Part shown: positions 12,503 through 18,557 of the stretch, piece after piece | Position numbering within the stretch: position 1 is the stretch's first letter | Layout: the number at the start of each line of letters is the position of its first letter | Assembly (NCBI GenBank): GCA_036517115.1 | Contig: DATDYB010000013.1 | Location: 1 to 18,557 of the forward strand | Source: DATDYB01 sp036517115 | GTDB taxonomy: Bacteria; Patescibacteriota; Minisyncoccia; Phycocordibacterales; PALSA-1337 | DNA length: 18,557 nucleotides | Direction: 5' to 3' | Made by a program: the position numbers and the translations under genes | The notes under the pieces: generated by a model | Database searches by the model: none | The model's input: the letters and a program-made list of their open reading frames with translations, nothing else | Told to the model about the DNA's origin: nothing

Positions 12503-13852
12503 ATGAATCCGACAAACGAAGAGATTGCGGAATTATTGAGGCAACAACTTGGTGGAGAGTTTGATGTCGCTGTAAGTCCTTTGGTAGCAAGAGGCAAAAC
12601 GAAATTGCTGTTCGGACAGGAAGGGGGCAACGCGCTGGTGTATTCGACCGACGACATCACCGCCGGCGACGGTAAACTTCACGAAATACTTCCGAACAAA
12701 GGCATTTGGTCAACACAAACTACGTCAAATGTATTCGCGCTCCTTAAGGAGACAGGTATCCCTGTGGCATACAATGGCCGCGTAAGTGAGCGGATCTTTG
12801 CTGCTCCGCTCTGCGAGATGATCCCGCTCGAGGTCATTGCGAGGCGTGAAGCGCACGGATCCTATTGCAAGCGGAATCCTCATGTGCCCACTCGGCACGT
12901 CTTTCCGAAACTTATCTTCGAGCTTTTTTTGAAGACGAAAGATAAGGTGTGGAAAGGTCAAAGCATTCCCTGTGACGACCCGCTGATGCAACTGGTGGAG
13001 GATGGAAAGTTTGCGGATCTCTATATCCCCAACCAGCCGCTCTGGACTCAGCAACCATTCATGCGGATACCGATAAGCGATGTGTTTGAGACGGTAGACT
13101 CTGTCTTCTGGATTAAGAAGATTGAGGAGCTAACTCGAAAAACGTATTTGGTGATCGAGAAAGCTTTTCAGCTTCTGGCTGAACACCTAGTCGATTTCAA
13201 AATCGAATTCGGTTGGCTTCCGGGCGGAGGAATTTGTGTAGCGGACGTTCTTGATTCCGATTCGTGGCGTAAGCTACGAAATGGTGCCTACACTGACAAG
13301 CAAATTGTTCGTGACGGTGGCAGGGACAAAATGGCGCTTCTCGCCGAGAAGTATCAACAGACGATGCTCCTAACCGAGCGGTTCAATATTCCAAAACAAC
13401 GTCTCATCATTTGGCGGGCATCGAACACTGACAACGTGGATAAGCTCACTGAAGCCGCTGCTATCGTCGCACCAGGTCTCGAGACACTCGTCGTGACTGA
13501 CTCTGCCCACAAGAAACCCGTACCTTGCTATCAGAGATTGCATAGGCTGCTTCAGGAAGTTCCTGATACGGTGATTATCAGTTTGGTGGGGAGGAGTAAT
13601 GGTCTCGGACCCATCCTTGCCGCAAACTGCACGAATCCCGTCATCACCATTCCTGCAAACGCGAAGGAGTTCCCCGAAGATGTGTGGTCATCGCTCCGCG
13701 CTCCTTCCGCTAATCCGGTGCTCACCATTCTTGATCACGAGAATGCGGTACTCGCAGCATTCCAAATTCTTGCCATGCGAAATCCGGCGCTGTACGCCAA
13801 CCTTCGCTACAGGCTGGAAGAGCGTCTGACCAACGTCGTTGAACTCTCTTAA
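12503..13852 (+). CDS. purC: Bifunctional SAICAR synthetase / AIR carboxylase (PAICS-like PurC-PurE fusion)
   Basis: 449 aa in two domains. Residues ~20-275 are SAICAR synthetase: 'VARGKTKLLF' (ATP-binding K-x-K), 'TSNVFALLKETGIP', 'EMIPLEVIARREAHGSYCKRNP', 'DFKIEFG' and 'VADVLDSDSWR'. Residues ~298-445 are a PurE-type domain: 'VTDSAHKKP' (conserved S-A-H), 'VGRSNGLGPILAANCTNPV' and 'EDVWSSLRAPS', all very close to the class II PurE half of animal PAICS. The enzyme would perform two consecutive steps of de novo purine synthesis, AIR to CAIR to SAICAR. The PurE phosphate motif GSxSD is degenerate ('RASNTD', 305-310), so the carboxylase half may be impaired. Promoter, Shine-Dalgarno and terminator make it a single-gene unit; no other pur gene is in the window. 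Confidence 0.93.
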   Translation: MNPTNEEIAELLRQQLGGEFDVAVSPLVARGKTKLLFGQEGGNALVYSTDDITAGDGKLHEILPNKGIWSTQTTSNVFALLKETGIPVAYNGRVSERIFAAPLCEMIPLEVIARREAHGSYCKRNPHVPTRHVFPKLIFELFLKTKDKVWKGQSIPCDDPLMQLVEDGKFADLYIPNQPLWTQQPFMRIPISDVFETVDSVFWIKKIEELTRKTYLVIEKAFQLLAEHLVDFKIEFGWLPGGGICVADVLDSDSWRKLRNGAYTDKQIVRDGGRDKMALLAEKYQQTMLLTERFNIPKQRLIIWRASNTDNVDKLTEAAAIVAPGLETLVVTDSAHKKPVPCYQRLHRLLQEVPDTVIISLVGRSNGLGPILAANCTNPVITIPANAKEFPEDVWSSLRAPSANPVLTILDHENAVLAAFQILAMRNPALYANLRYRLEERLTNVVELS

Positions 13853-13884
13853 TCTAAAATCACAAGGTCGAACCTTGTAACGCA

Positions 13885-13915
13885 ACAGACCGCACGAGAG
13901 TGCAGTCTGTTTTTC
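13885..13915 (+). terminator. Rho-independent terminator of the purC-purE gene
   Basis: ACAGAC-C-GCAC / GTGC-A-GTCTGT with a GAGA loop is followed by TTTTTC. A second hairpin, ACAAGGT/ACCTTGT (13862-13878), precedes it. Confidence 0.9.
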
Positions 13916-13942
13916 TTTTCACGTCTTCCGGTGAGCGATAGG

Positions 13943-15148
13943 CTATTTTTTATCCACAAATGAAAGTGCCATCTTTTGCTCCTTTGGATCAAAGAGAGTG
14001 ATCTTAAAGGTATATTTCTTTCCAAGTTCTAGTTTTTCACGAAGCTTCACATCTCCACCAAATTCAGAAATATGTACGAGGCCGGCGATACCTTCCTCAA
14101 CGGAAGCAAGCGCACCGTGCTTGTTGTATTTGATGACCACCGCTTCGACGATTTTATCCTTCTGGTATTTGCTCTTTGCTTCAACCCACGGGTTCTCCTT
14201 CAAAGCTTTGATCGAGAGAGAGATTTTGCCTTCTTTGATCTCAATGATCTTTACAGTAACTTTGTCACTGACTTTAAAGAGTAGTCGCGGATCTTCAACG
14301 AGCGACCAGTCGATTTCAGAAATGTGCACCAGTCCTTCGAGCCCTTCTTCGAGTTTCACGAAGACGCCGAAATCAACAATGCCGGTAACGGTACCTTGCA
14401 CCACATCTTCAACGCTGTATCGTCCGATGATTTTTTCTTTGTCTTTTTCAATCGGATTTTTCTCCGAGAAGATAAGTTTTCCTTCTTTTGGTAAGGCGGT
14501 AATGATTGATACTGAAATCTTCTTGCCCACGAGCTTTTTAAGCTCTTCAAGAATCTTATCCTTGTCACCGTCCTCTACGCGAGGGTAGTGCTCCGTCTTA
14601 AGCTGGGATGCGGGAAGGAATCCTGTGATGCCTTGCCATTCGATAATGAGGCCTCCTTTGTTCGCCTCGAGCACAGGGAGTAGAAGTACCGTCTTCTTCT
14701 TGATTGCCTCTTCCGCTTCCGTCCAGATAAGAGCTTGTCTCGCTTCCTTAAGTGAGAGCTCGATGTATCCTTCCTTATTATCAACATCTACCACCTTCGC
14801 GGCTACGCTGTCGCCGATGTTAAGACGCTTGATGATGTCACGAGCCTGCAAATATTCCTTACCGTAAATGATACCGGTGCCGTAGGGAGGCAGGTCGATA
14901 AAGACACCGTTTTTCTCGATGCCGATAACGCTTCCTTCGACGAGGTCACCAACGCTTGGTACGGTGACGCTATCGTTGAGGTACTTCGTCATCACCGTCT
15001 CCTTGATTGGCTTCTTGTCTGCAGTCTCTTCCTCTATTGTCTTCTTGGCCTTCTTCTCCTTCTTTTCCATTATCTCTTCTGTCTTTACAGGAGCAACAGC
15101 TTCTTCCGATGATTTTCCTAACAACTTATCCGTCAGTTTTTTTAACAT
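13943..15148 (-). CDS. rpsA: 30S ribosomal protein S1 (four S1 domains)
   Basis: 401 aa. After a lysine/glutamate-rich N-terminal ~60 residues come four OB-fold S1 repeats, at about 65-135 ('GDLVEGSVIGIEKNGVFIDL'), 150-230 (degenerate, 'LPVLEANKGGLIIEWQGITG'), 245-318 ('VVQGTVTGIVDFGVFVKLEE', 'GLVHISEI') and 332-401 ('VEAVVIKYNKHGALASVEEG', 'GLVHISEF'). S1 recruits mRNA to the 30S subunit, notably mRNAs with weak Shine-Dalgarno sites, which are common in this window. I chose the ATG at 15148 over a TTG at 15157. It has no Shine-Dalgarno of its own and is preceded by a structured leader, compatible with S1 autoregulation (inference). Confidence 0.93.
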   Translation of the reverse strand: MLKKLTDKLLGKSSEEAVAPVKTEEIMEKKEKKAKKTIEEETADKKPIKETVMTKYLNDSVTVPSVGDLVEGSVIGIEKNGVFIDLPPYGTGIIYGKEYLQARDIIKRLNIGDSVAAKVVDVDNKEGYIELSLKEARQALIWTEAEEAIKKKTVLLLPVLEANKGGLIIEWQGITGFLPASQLKTEHYPRVEDGDKDKILEELKKLVGKKISVSIITALPKEGKLIFSEKNPIEKDKEKIIGRYSVEDVVQGTVTGIVDFGVFVKLEEGLEGLVHISEIDWSLVEDPRLLFKVSDKVTVKIIEIKEGKISLSIKALKENPWVEAKSKYQKDKIVEAVVIKYNKHGALASVEEGIAGLVHISEFGGDVKLREKLELGKKYTFKITLFDPKEQKMALSFVDKK

Positions 15149-15489
15149 AGTGTTCAATGTACAGTGTCCGCTTTTTATTTCGACGAGCGAGGATTTTGTG
15201 GACGCATTTTCATGCGGACATGAAATCCGAGTCGACGTCGAATCAAAAGGTTTAATACCCCGCGGCTCTGCCGCGGAATTGGGTCCACAGCTTGCCCTAG
15301 GGTAAACCTTTTATCGAGAATTGGCTAATTCCAACTCTGTTTCTAATAATACAAACGTGCGGGTTTACTCTGTACGTGCTAATAATCTAGCTTTGCCAGT
15401 ATAATGAAGAAAGCTGAATTTGTCTAGATAATTGGTATTCGGGGGAGATGTGTGACATATTCAATAATAGAAAACAGAAAGGAATTTTC
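15149..15489. promoter_or_regulatory. Intergenic region with structured S1 leader
   Basis: There is no gene here. Two folded blocks are visible. Block 1 (15179-15242) has TTCGACG/CGTCGAA outside, GGATTT/AAATCC within (15191-15196 with 15223-15228) and GCAT-TTTC-ATGC at the tip. Block 2 (15245-15312) has AAAAGGTTTA/TAAACCTTTT outside, enclosing CCGCGGC-TCT-GCCGCGG (15260-15276) and GGG/CCC (15281-15297). Block 2 is again two hairpins inside one helix. On the minus strand both blocks lie within the 165 nt before the rpsA start codon. The right part (15313-15489) is AT-rich and holds the promoter of the plus-strand gene. Confidence 0.55.
15400..15405 (+). promoter_or_regulatory. Consensus -10 box upstream of the 86-aa gene
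   Basis: A perfect TATAAT, 84 nt upstream of the chosen ATG. No good -35 box is present at 16-18 bp, so this is a weak assignment. Confidence 0.35.
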
Positions 15490-15750
15490 ATGAACGAACT
15501 TGAGCAGCTTCAAAGCAAGATCAAGGCGCAGTTTCCCAAGGCCGAGACTAAGATAGATATTCCCGAAAGATCCGATGGCAACTTCTGGCTAGATACTAAG
15601 ATCGACACCGGCAGTCTCACTGTCGAGTGGAGACCGGACGAAGGTTTCGGGTTCTATGCTTCCGACGCAGGCTACGGAGAAGGGCCGGAGAAGATCATCG
15701 AGGACGTCGATGTCGCGTTTCGGGAAGCTCTCATTCGCCTCACGCAATGA
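15490..15750 (+). CDS. Hypothetical protein, 86 aa
   Basis: A small acidic soluble protein with a helical N-terminus ('MNELEQLQSKIKAQFPKAE') followed by a likely beta region ('GNFWLDTKIDTGSLTVEWRP', 'GFGFYASDAGYGEGPEKI') and a final helix. The 'VEWRPxxGFGxxxxxxxxYGEGP' pattern looks familiar from small proteins of unknown function in other bacteria, but I cannot name a family. The start at 15490 has AAAGGA 6-7 nt upstream. An in-frame ATG at 15448, also behind a purine run, would add 14 residues. A terminator follows 16 nt after the stop. Confidence 0.75.
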   Translation: MNELEQLQSKIKAQFPKAETKIDIPERSDGNFWLDTKIDTGSLTVEWRPDEGFGFYASDAGYGEGPEKIIEDVDVAFREALIRLTQ

Positions 15751-15766
15751 GCCCTATTTGCCTCTT

Positions 15767-15792
15767 ATCGCCGCCCCCCGGCGATTTTTCTA
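15767..15792 (+). terminator. Rho-independent terminator of the 86-aa gene
   Basis: ATCGCC/GGCGAT (6 bp, C-rich 7-nt loop) followed by TTTTCTATCTTT. Confidence 0.75.
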
Positions 15793-15835
15793 TCTTTCTC
15801 CTCTCTTCTGCTTTGCACTTTCGACTTTACACTTT

Positions 15836-16516
15836 TCACTTCTGTAGGTACGCAATCCAAAAATTTCGCTTGTATGAACGGTTGTTCATACGGGTGTAAT
15901 GTGTTTCTTTATCAAGTTTGAGTATGGTGAACAATTTTCCGTAGGTGGCCGTAAAGTCTTCTCTGGTAAAGACACGCTCGGTAATCCCAAGTTCGGGCAT
16001 GATGTAGGTATCTTTCTCGGGACCGGGGAATTGTTTGATTAAATATTTAGCATTCTCATCTGCGTCTTTACAAAGTGCTCGGACAAAGAAATACCCTCCG
16101 CTTTTCAGCACTCTATGAGTTTCTTTTATATACATCTCTCGCTCTGCCTCAGTGAGGGAATTGCCTGATGTCACATCGAGCACCATGTCGAAATGGTTGT
16201 CAGCGAAAGGGTAGGGTGCACCAATGCTTCCCTTGATATACGTCACGGTGAGCCCTTTCTCTTCAGACCGCGATTTCGCTAGCGAAATCGCGGTCGCTGA
16301 AATCTCAAGTCCCGTGACCTCGTTACCGAGTAGAGCTAGGTAGTTGGCATTGCGTCCCGTGCCGCAGCCTAGGTCAAGGATACACATATTCTCAGCTCGA
16401 ACTTTCTCTTCTTTCTTTAGGAATTTCAAAAACTTAAGCACGCTCGACTGTGGCTTGTCATCGAGGGTGACAAGCTTACGGTCCCTGTATTCTTTTTCCC
16501 ATTGTTTCTCTTGCAT
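15836..16516 (-). CDS. Class I SAM-dependent methyltransferase
   Basis: 226 aa. Motif I 'ILDLGCGTGRN' (46-56) binds S-adenosylmethionine. The acidic end of the next strand is 'GLEIS' (E71). 'FDMVLDVTSGNSL' is motif II/IV, and 'RVLKSGGYFFVRAL' is motif VI. This is a Methyltransf_11/25-type Rossmann fold with a short N-terminal helix and a C-terminal extension rich in aromatic/basic residues. The substrate is unknown. It is divergent from the GH3 gene across 51 bp. A long perfect palindrome lies just after motif I. Confidence 0.9.
   Translation of the reverse strand: MQEKQWEKEYRDRKLVTLDDKPQSSVLKFLKFLKKEEKVRAENMCILDLGCGTGRNANYLALLGNEVTGLEISATAISLAKSRSEEKGLTVTYIKGSIGAPYPFADNHFDMVLDVTSGNSLTEAEREMYIKETHRVLKSGGYFFVRALCKDADENAKYLIKQFPGPEKDTYIMPELGITERVFTREDFTATYGKLFTILKLDKETHYTRMNNRSYKRNFWIAYLQK
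16262..16301. repeat. 30-bp perfect palindrome inside the methyltransferase gene
   Basis: GACCGCGATTTCGCT (16266-16280) is directly followed by its exact reverse complement (16281-16295) with no spacer. After a 2-nt bulge the pairing continues for 4 bp (TTCA/TGAA). It encodes 'SATAISLAKSRSE' in the helix after motif I, at normal family length. Confidence 0.9.
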
Positions 16517-16567
16517 GGGGCAATAGTAACAAGTTCCGTCAAAAAAAGCAGGTGGTACAATTACAGC

Positions 16568-17698
16568 ATGAAACTTTTTGCAAGATTAATACTGATACTT
16601 ATTGTCGTGCTTGCGGCATTGTCTTTTTTTAACACCTACATCACTCCGTTTCCGGAAGAAAAGCTTCCTCTGCCTCCGCTCCCACCGGTCCTCAGCGTCG
16701 AAGAGATTGCGCGTAACGCTGTACGGGAAGAGATCGCGTCAATATCGCTTAGAAAAAAGGTGGGCCAGCTGCTTATCGCCGGCCTCGAAGGACAGGTAAT
16801 CGATACTCACACTAAAAAACTTATTGAAGAGTATGGCGTTGGCGGATTCAACCTGCTCAAGCGAAATGTGAAGAATCGGGAACAGATTACGTCGCTCATC
16901 CGCGACTTACAGGCAAGCTCCAGTATTCCGCTTTTCATCGCTGTGGATCAAGAGGGCGGTAGCACGATACGGTTTTCTTTCCTCAAAGAACTCCAGAGCG
17001 AGCTTAGTATTAAAAGTACTAGCACCGCCTTCACGATCGCAAAGGCGCGAGGGCAGGAGCTTGCCGCTCTCGGCGTGAATATGAACTTTTCACCCGTACT
17101 AGACTCAGTAAGCGATAAAAAATCGTATTTGTATCCACGCACGTTCGGTACAACAACCGATGCGATTGGGCATCTTGGTGCGGCGATGGTGGAAGGGTAT
17201 GAAGAGGGTGGGGTAGTCCCCGTGCCGAAACATTTCCCCGGCTATGGAAACATTGTTAACGATCCACATAAAAAAGAAGTGTCACTTTCGGTGAGTGAGC
17301 GAGATTTTGAAGAAGGACTTCTTCCTTTTGCCCGGGTGATCGGCTCGGTGGATGTGCCCGCCATCATGACGGCGCATATTGTCATCGACTCGATCGACTC
17401 GGCACCCGCAACTCTCTCGCCACGTATCCTCAACATTCTTCGCAACCGCTATGGGTTCGACGGAGTGATCATTACCGACGATCTTGAAATGGCGTCTACC
17501 GGATTGCCACCCGCGAAAGCGGCGGTACTCTCGATCAAAGCCGGAGCCGACATGGTGATCAGTACCCATACACCGAAAATTCACCTTGAAGTGCTGAATG
17601 CGCTTGAAGCGGCGGTAGTGTCCGGTGAACTGCCAATATCTCGCATCGACGAATCACTTGAACGGATTTCGCTGCTTAAGAAAAAGTATCTGAGATAA
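16568..17698 (+). CDS. nagZ: Glycoside hydrolase family 3, NagZ-like beta-N-acetylhexosaminidase
   Basis: 376 aa. An N-terminal hydrophobic segment (4-23) without a lipobox cysteine is a signal anchor, followed by a proline-rich stretch (28-43). The GH3 TIM barrel then contains 'LLIAGLEG', 'AVDQEGGSTIRF', the NagZ signature 'KHFPGYGNIVNDPH' (K221-H234, with H234 the likely acid/base) and 'VIITDDLEM' with nucleophile D304. NagZ removes beta-GlcNAc from peptidoglycan fragments. The membrane anchor puts the domain outside the membrane, unlike cytoplasmic NagZ of E. coli. The ATG at 16568 was chosen because the hydrophobic segment begins directly after it. TACAAT ends about 10 nt before it, so the transcript may be nearly leaderless. 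Confidence 0.92.
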   Translation: MKLFARLILILIVVLAALSFFNTYITPFPEEKLPLPPLPPVLSVEEIARNAVREEIASISLRKKVGQLLIAGLEGQVIDTHTKKLIEEYGVGGFNLLKRNVKNREQITSLIRDLQASSSIPLFIAVDQEGGSTIRFSFLKELQSELSIKSTSTAFTIAKARGQELAALGVNMNFSPVLDSVSDKKSYLYPRTFGTTTDAIGHLGAAMVEGYEEGGVVPVPKHFPGYGNIVNDPHKKEVSLSVSERDFEEGLLPFARVIGSVDVPAIMTAHIVIDSIDSAPATLSPRILNILRNRYGFDGVIITDDLEMASTGLPPAKAAVLSIKAGADMVISTHTPKIHLEVLNALEAAVVSGELPISRIDESLERISLLKKKYLR

Positions 17699-17701
17699 GA
17701 T

Positions 17702-17745
17702 TGTAGCGTCCTGTACGCCACATTTGTGGCGTACAGGACGCTACA
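17702..17745. terminator. Perfect 21-bp hairpin after nagZ, no T tract
   Basis: 17702-17722 pairs perfectly with 17725-17745 around a 2-nt loop (arm begins TGTAGCGTCCTG). It starts 4 nt after the nagZ stop codon. No T run follows on either strand, so it may protect or end the mRNA in another way, or be a mobile palindromic unit. Confidence 0.55.
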
Positions 17746-17795
17746 GAATGTGTCAGGAAGATTAGACATTAGATTTTATAAAAAAGAAAGGTAAA

Positions 17796-17825
17796 TAAAA
17801 AAGCCGCGATCACCTTGATCGCGGC
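17796..17825 (-). terminator. Rho-independent terminator of the 147-aa gene
   Basis: On the minus strand GCCGCGATC/GATCGCGGC (9 bp, 5-nt loop) is followed by TTTTTTATTT, 20 nt after the stop codon of the gene ending at 17845. Confidence 0.92.
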
Positions 17826-17844
17826 ACCCTATTTCAATATTGAA

Positions 17845-18288
17845 CTATGCAGCTTGTGCGACCTGCTGATGTGTCGTCAGGCTGCGGAAGAACGTCTGTG
17901 TTCCTCGGCGTAGCACGAGGACGTTGCCGTCTCGTTCCACCACGTCGGCGATCCGAAGATTGCCATTTCGTGTTTGGAACAGCGCCTTCTCGAGACGTCC
18001 TCCGCTGCTCCATCTCACAGGAGACGCTGGGATGTTGATGCCCCGGCTGTGTCGTCGGGCCGGAGGAGTTTTGGTCGCGATCACCGGCTGGAATGCCGGC
18101 AGCTCGACCACGGAAGGGAACATGGACCCGATCTCCGCCTGGAGGGCTGGAGCGTGGAGCGGCTGTCCTTCGTGGAAGTCCGTTTCAGGCAATTCGCGAG
18201 TCTCCACCGCTTTGGGGGTACGAGACGTCGAGTTGATGCCGAGCAAACTTCCGAACAGCAAACCGAACCAGTGTGTCAGTGTATTCAT
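17845..18288 (-). CDS. Hypothetical protein with N-terminal hydrophobic segment, 147 aa
   Basis: I do not recognise the family. The N-terminus 'MNTLTHWFGLLFGSLLGIN' is a short hydrophobic stretch that could be a weak signal or anchor. A Pro/Ala/Glu-rich, probably disordered region of ~70 residues follows, then a basic C-terminal part ('GGRLEKALFQTRNGNLRIADVVERDGNVLVLRRG') that looks like a small beta-structured domain. The start at 18288 has AAAGGA 7 nt upstream. A longer frame up to 18504 crosses the promoter and is rejected. A near-consensus promoter and a strong terminator make this a well-supported single-gene unit. Confidence 0.75.
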   Translation of the reverse strand: MNTLTHWFGLLFGSLLGINSTSRTPKAVETRELPETDFHEGQPLHAPALQAEIGSMFPSVVELPAFQPVIATKTPPARRHSRGINIPASPVRWSSGGRLEKALFQTRNGNLRIADVVERDGNVLVLRRGTQTFFRSLTTHQQVAQAA

Positions 18289-18379
18289 TGGATTCCTTTG
18301 TTTTTGGGATTTATTTGACGAACTTTTCTCTACATCTCGTAGCCACCCATAATTTAGGCGACCCGATATTCTGTGTATA

Positions 18380-18408
18380 ATGATAGCATGTATGAGCAAA
18401 TTTGTCAA
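18380..18408 (-). promoter_or_regulatory. Strong promoter of the 147-aa gene
   Basis: On the minus strand a perfect TTGACA (18408-18403), a 17-bp spacer and TATCAT (18385-18380). The leader is about 85 nt. Confidence 0.8.
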
Positions 18409-18433
18409 GCACAACAGCCGTGAATACAAAAAC

Positions 18434-18556
18434 TCATCCCCGCGTCGGTAGAGCCATGATCTGGTACGAAAGTAATATCCGCACATAATGAAGTAGATAT
18501 CCATTCACCGACCGTGCAAATGACGTGACGAGATGCAGATGCTCCTTCAGGTAATC
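18434..18556 (-). CDS. Possible 3' end of a further gene, truncated by window edge
   Basis: One minus-strand frame is open from the right edge for 40 codons ('DYLKEHLHLVTSFARSVNGY...') and ends with TGA at 18434, 26 nt upstream of the next promoter. Composition looks protein-like, but the stretch is short and could be open by chance. I cannot name a family. Confidence 0.25.
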   Translation of the reverse strand, partial: DYLKEHLHLVTSFARSVNGYLLHYVRILLSYQIMALPTRG

Positions 18557-18557
18557 A

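Noticed and set aside
17847..18352. Long plus-strand frames opposite the 147-aa gene
   Set aside because: They are shadows: the minus-strand gene has promoter, Shine-Dalgarno and terminator, the plus-strand frames have none.
1..18557. CRISPR array
   Set aside because: No regularly spaced direct repeats were seen; the repeats present are inverted or two-copy.
1..18557. Alternative genetic code with TGA as glycine
   Set aside because: TGA ends pth, the 66-aa and the 86-aa proteins at sensible family or terminator-supported positions.

Overview
The window looks like a chromosomal piece of a Candidatus Patescibacteria (CPR) genome, most likely Parcubacteria. This is inferred from gene content and style: compact genes, a Parcubacteria-type bS21, a four-domain S1, a divergent HisRS-like protein, an FtsZ with an altered signature loop, and very few good Shine-Dalgarno sites. 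TGA ends several genes (pth, the 66-aa and 86-aa proteins), so the recoded code 25 of Gracilibacteria/Absconditabacteria does not apply.

Layout. 1-1563: 3' part of a large serine recombinase, the edge of an integrated element, whose frame runs antisense through an intact tRNA-Ser(CGA). 1626-1700: tRNA-Glu(UUC). 1746-2816: a small unknown protein (-) and a HAD phosphatase (+). 2930-5220: a minus-strand pair, MFS transporter and thioredoxin-reductase-like flavoprotein. The flavoprotein carries an in-frame palindromic insertion. 5322-5522: a small basic protein. 5562-11239: a long minus-strand cluster transcribed lepB, hisS-like, rpsU, ybeY, ftsA, ftsZ (protein export, translation, rRNA maturation, division). 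11397-12391: pth and a DUF167 gene (+). 12503-13852: a PAICS-like purC-purE fusion with its own promoter and terminator. 13943-15148: ribosomal protein S1 (-) behind a long structured leader. 15490-15750: an 86-aa unknown protein. 15836-17698: a divergent methyltransferase / GH3 (NagZ-like) pair. 17845-18288: a 147-aa protein of unknown function with promoter and terminator, and possibly the 3' tip of another gene at the right edge.

The most unusual feature is the density of secondary structure. Two copies of a ~105-nt element (7019-7123 and 9258-9363) share conserved unpaired and junction segments, while three helices change sequence or length and keep pairing. This is the signature of a structured RNA or structured ssDNA. 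Separately, very long perfect hairpins lie inside conserved coding sequence in hisS, the DUF167 gene, the methyltransferase gene and ybeY without changing protein length, and a ~121-bp palindrome is inserted in frame in the flavoprotein gene. I also see mutually exclusive hairpins upstream of ftsA and a two-part structured leader upstream of S1. These are readings by eye; no folding program or database search was run.
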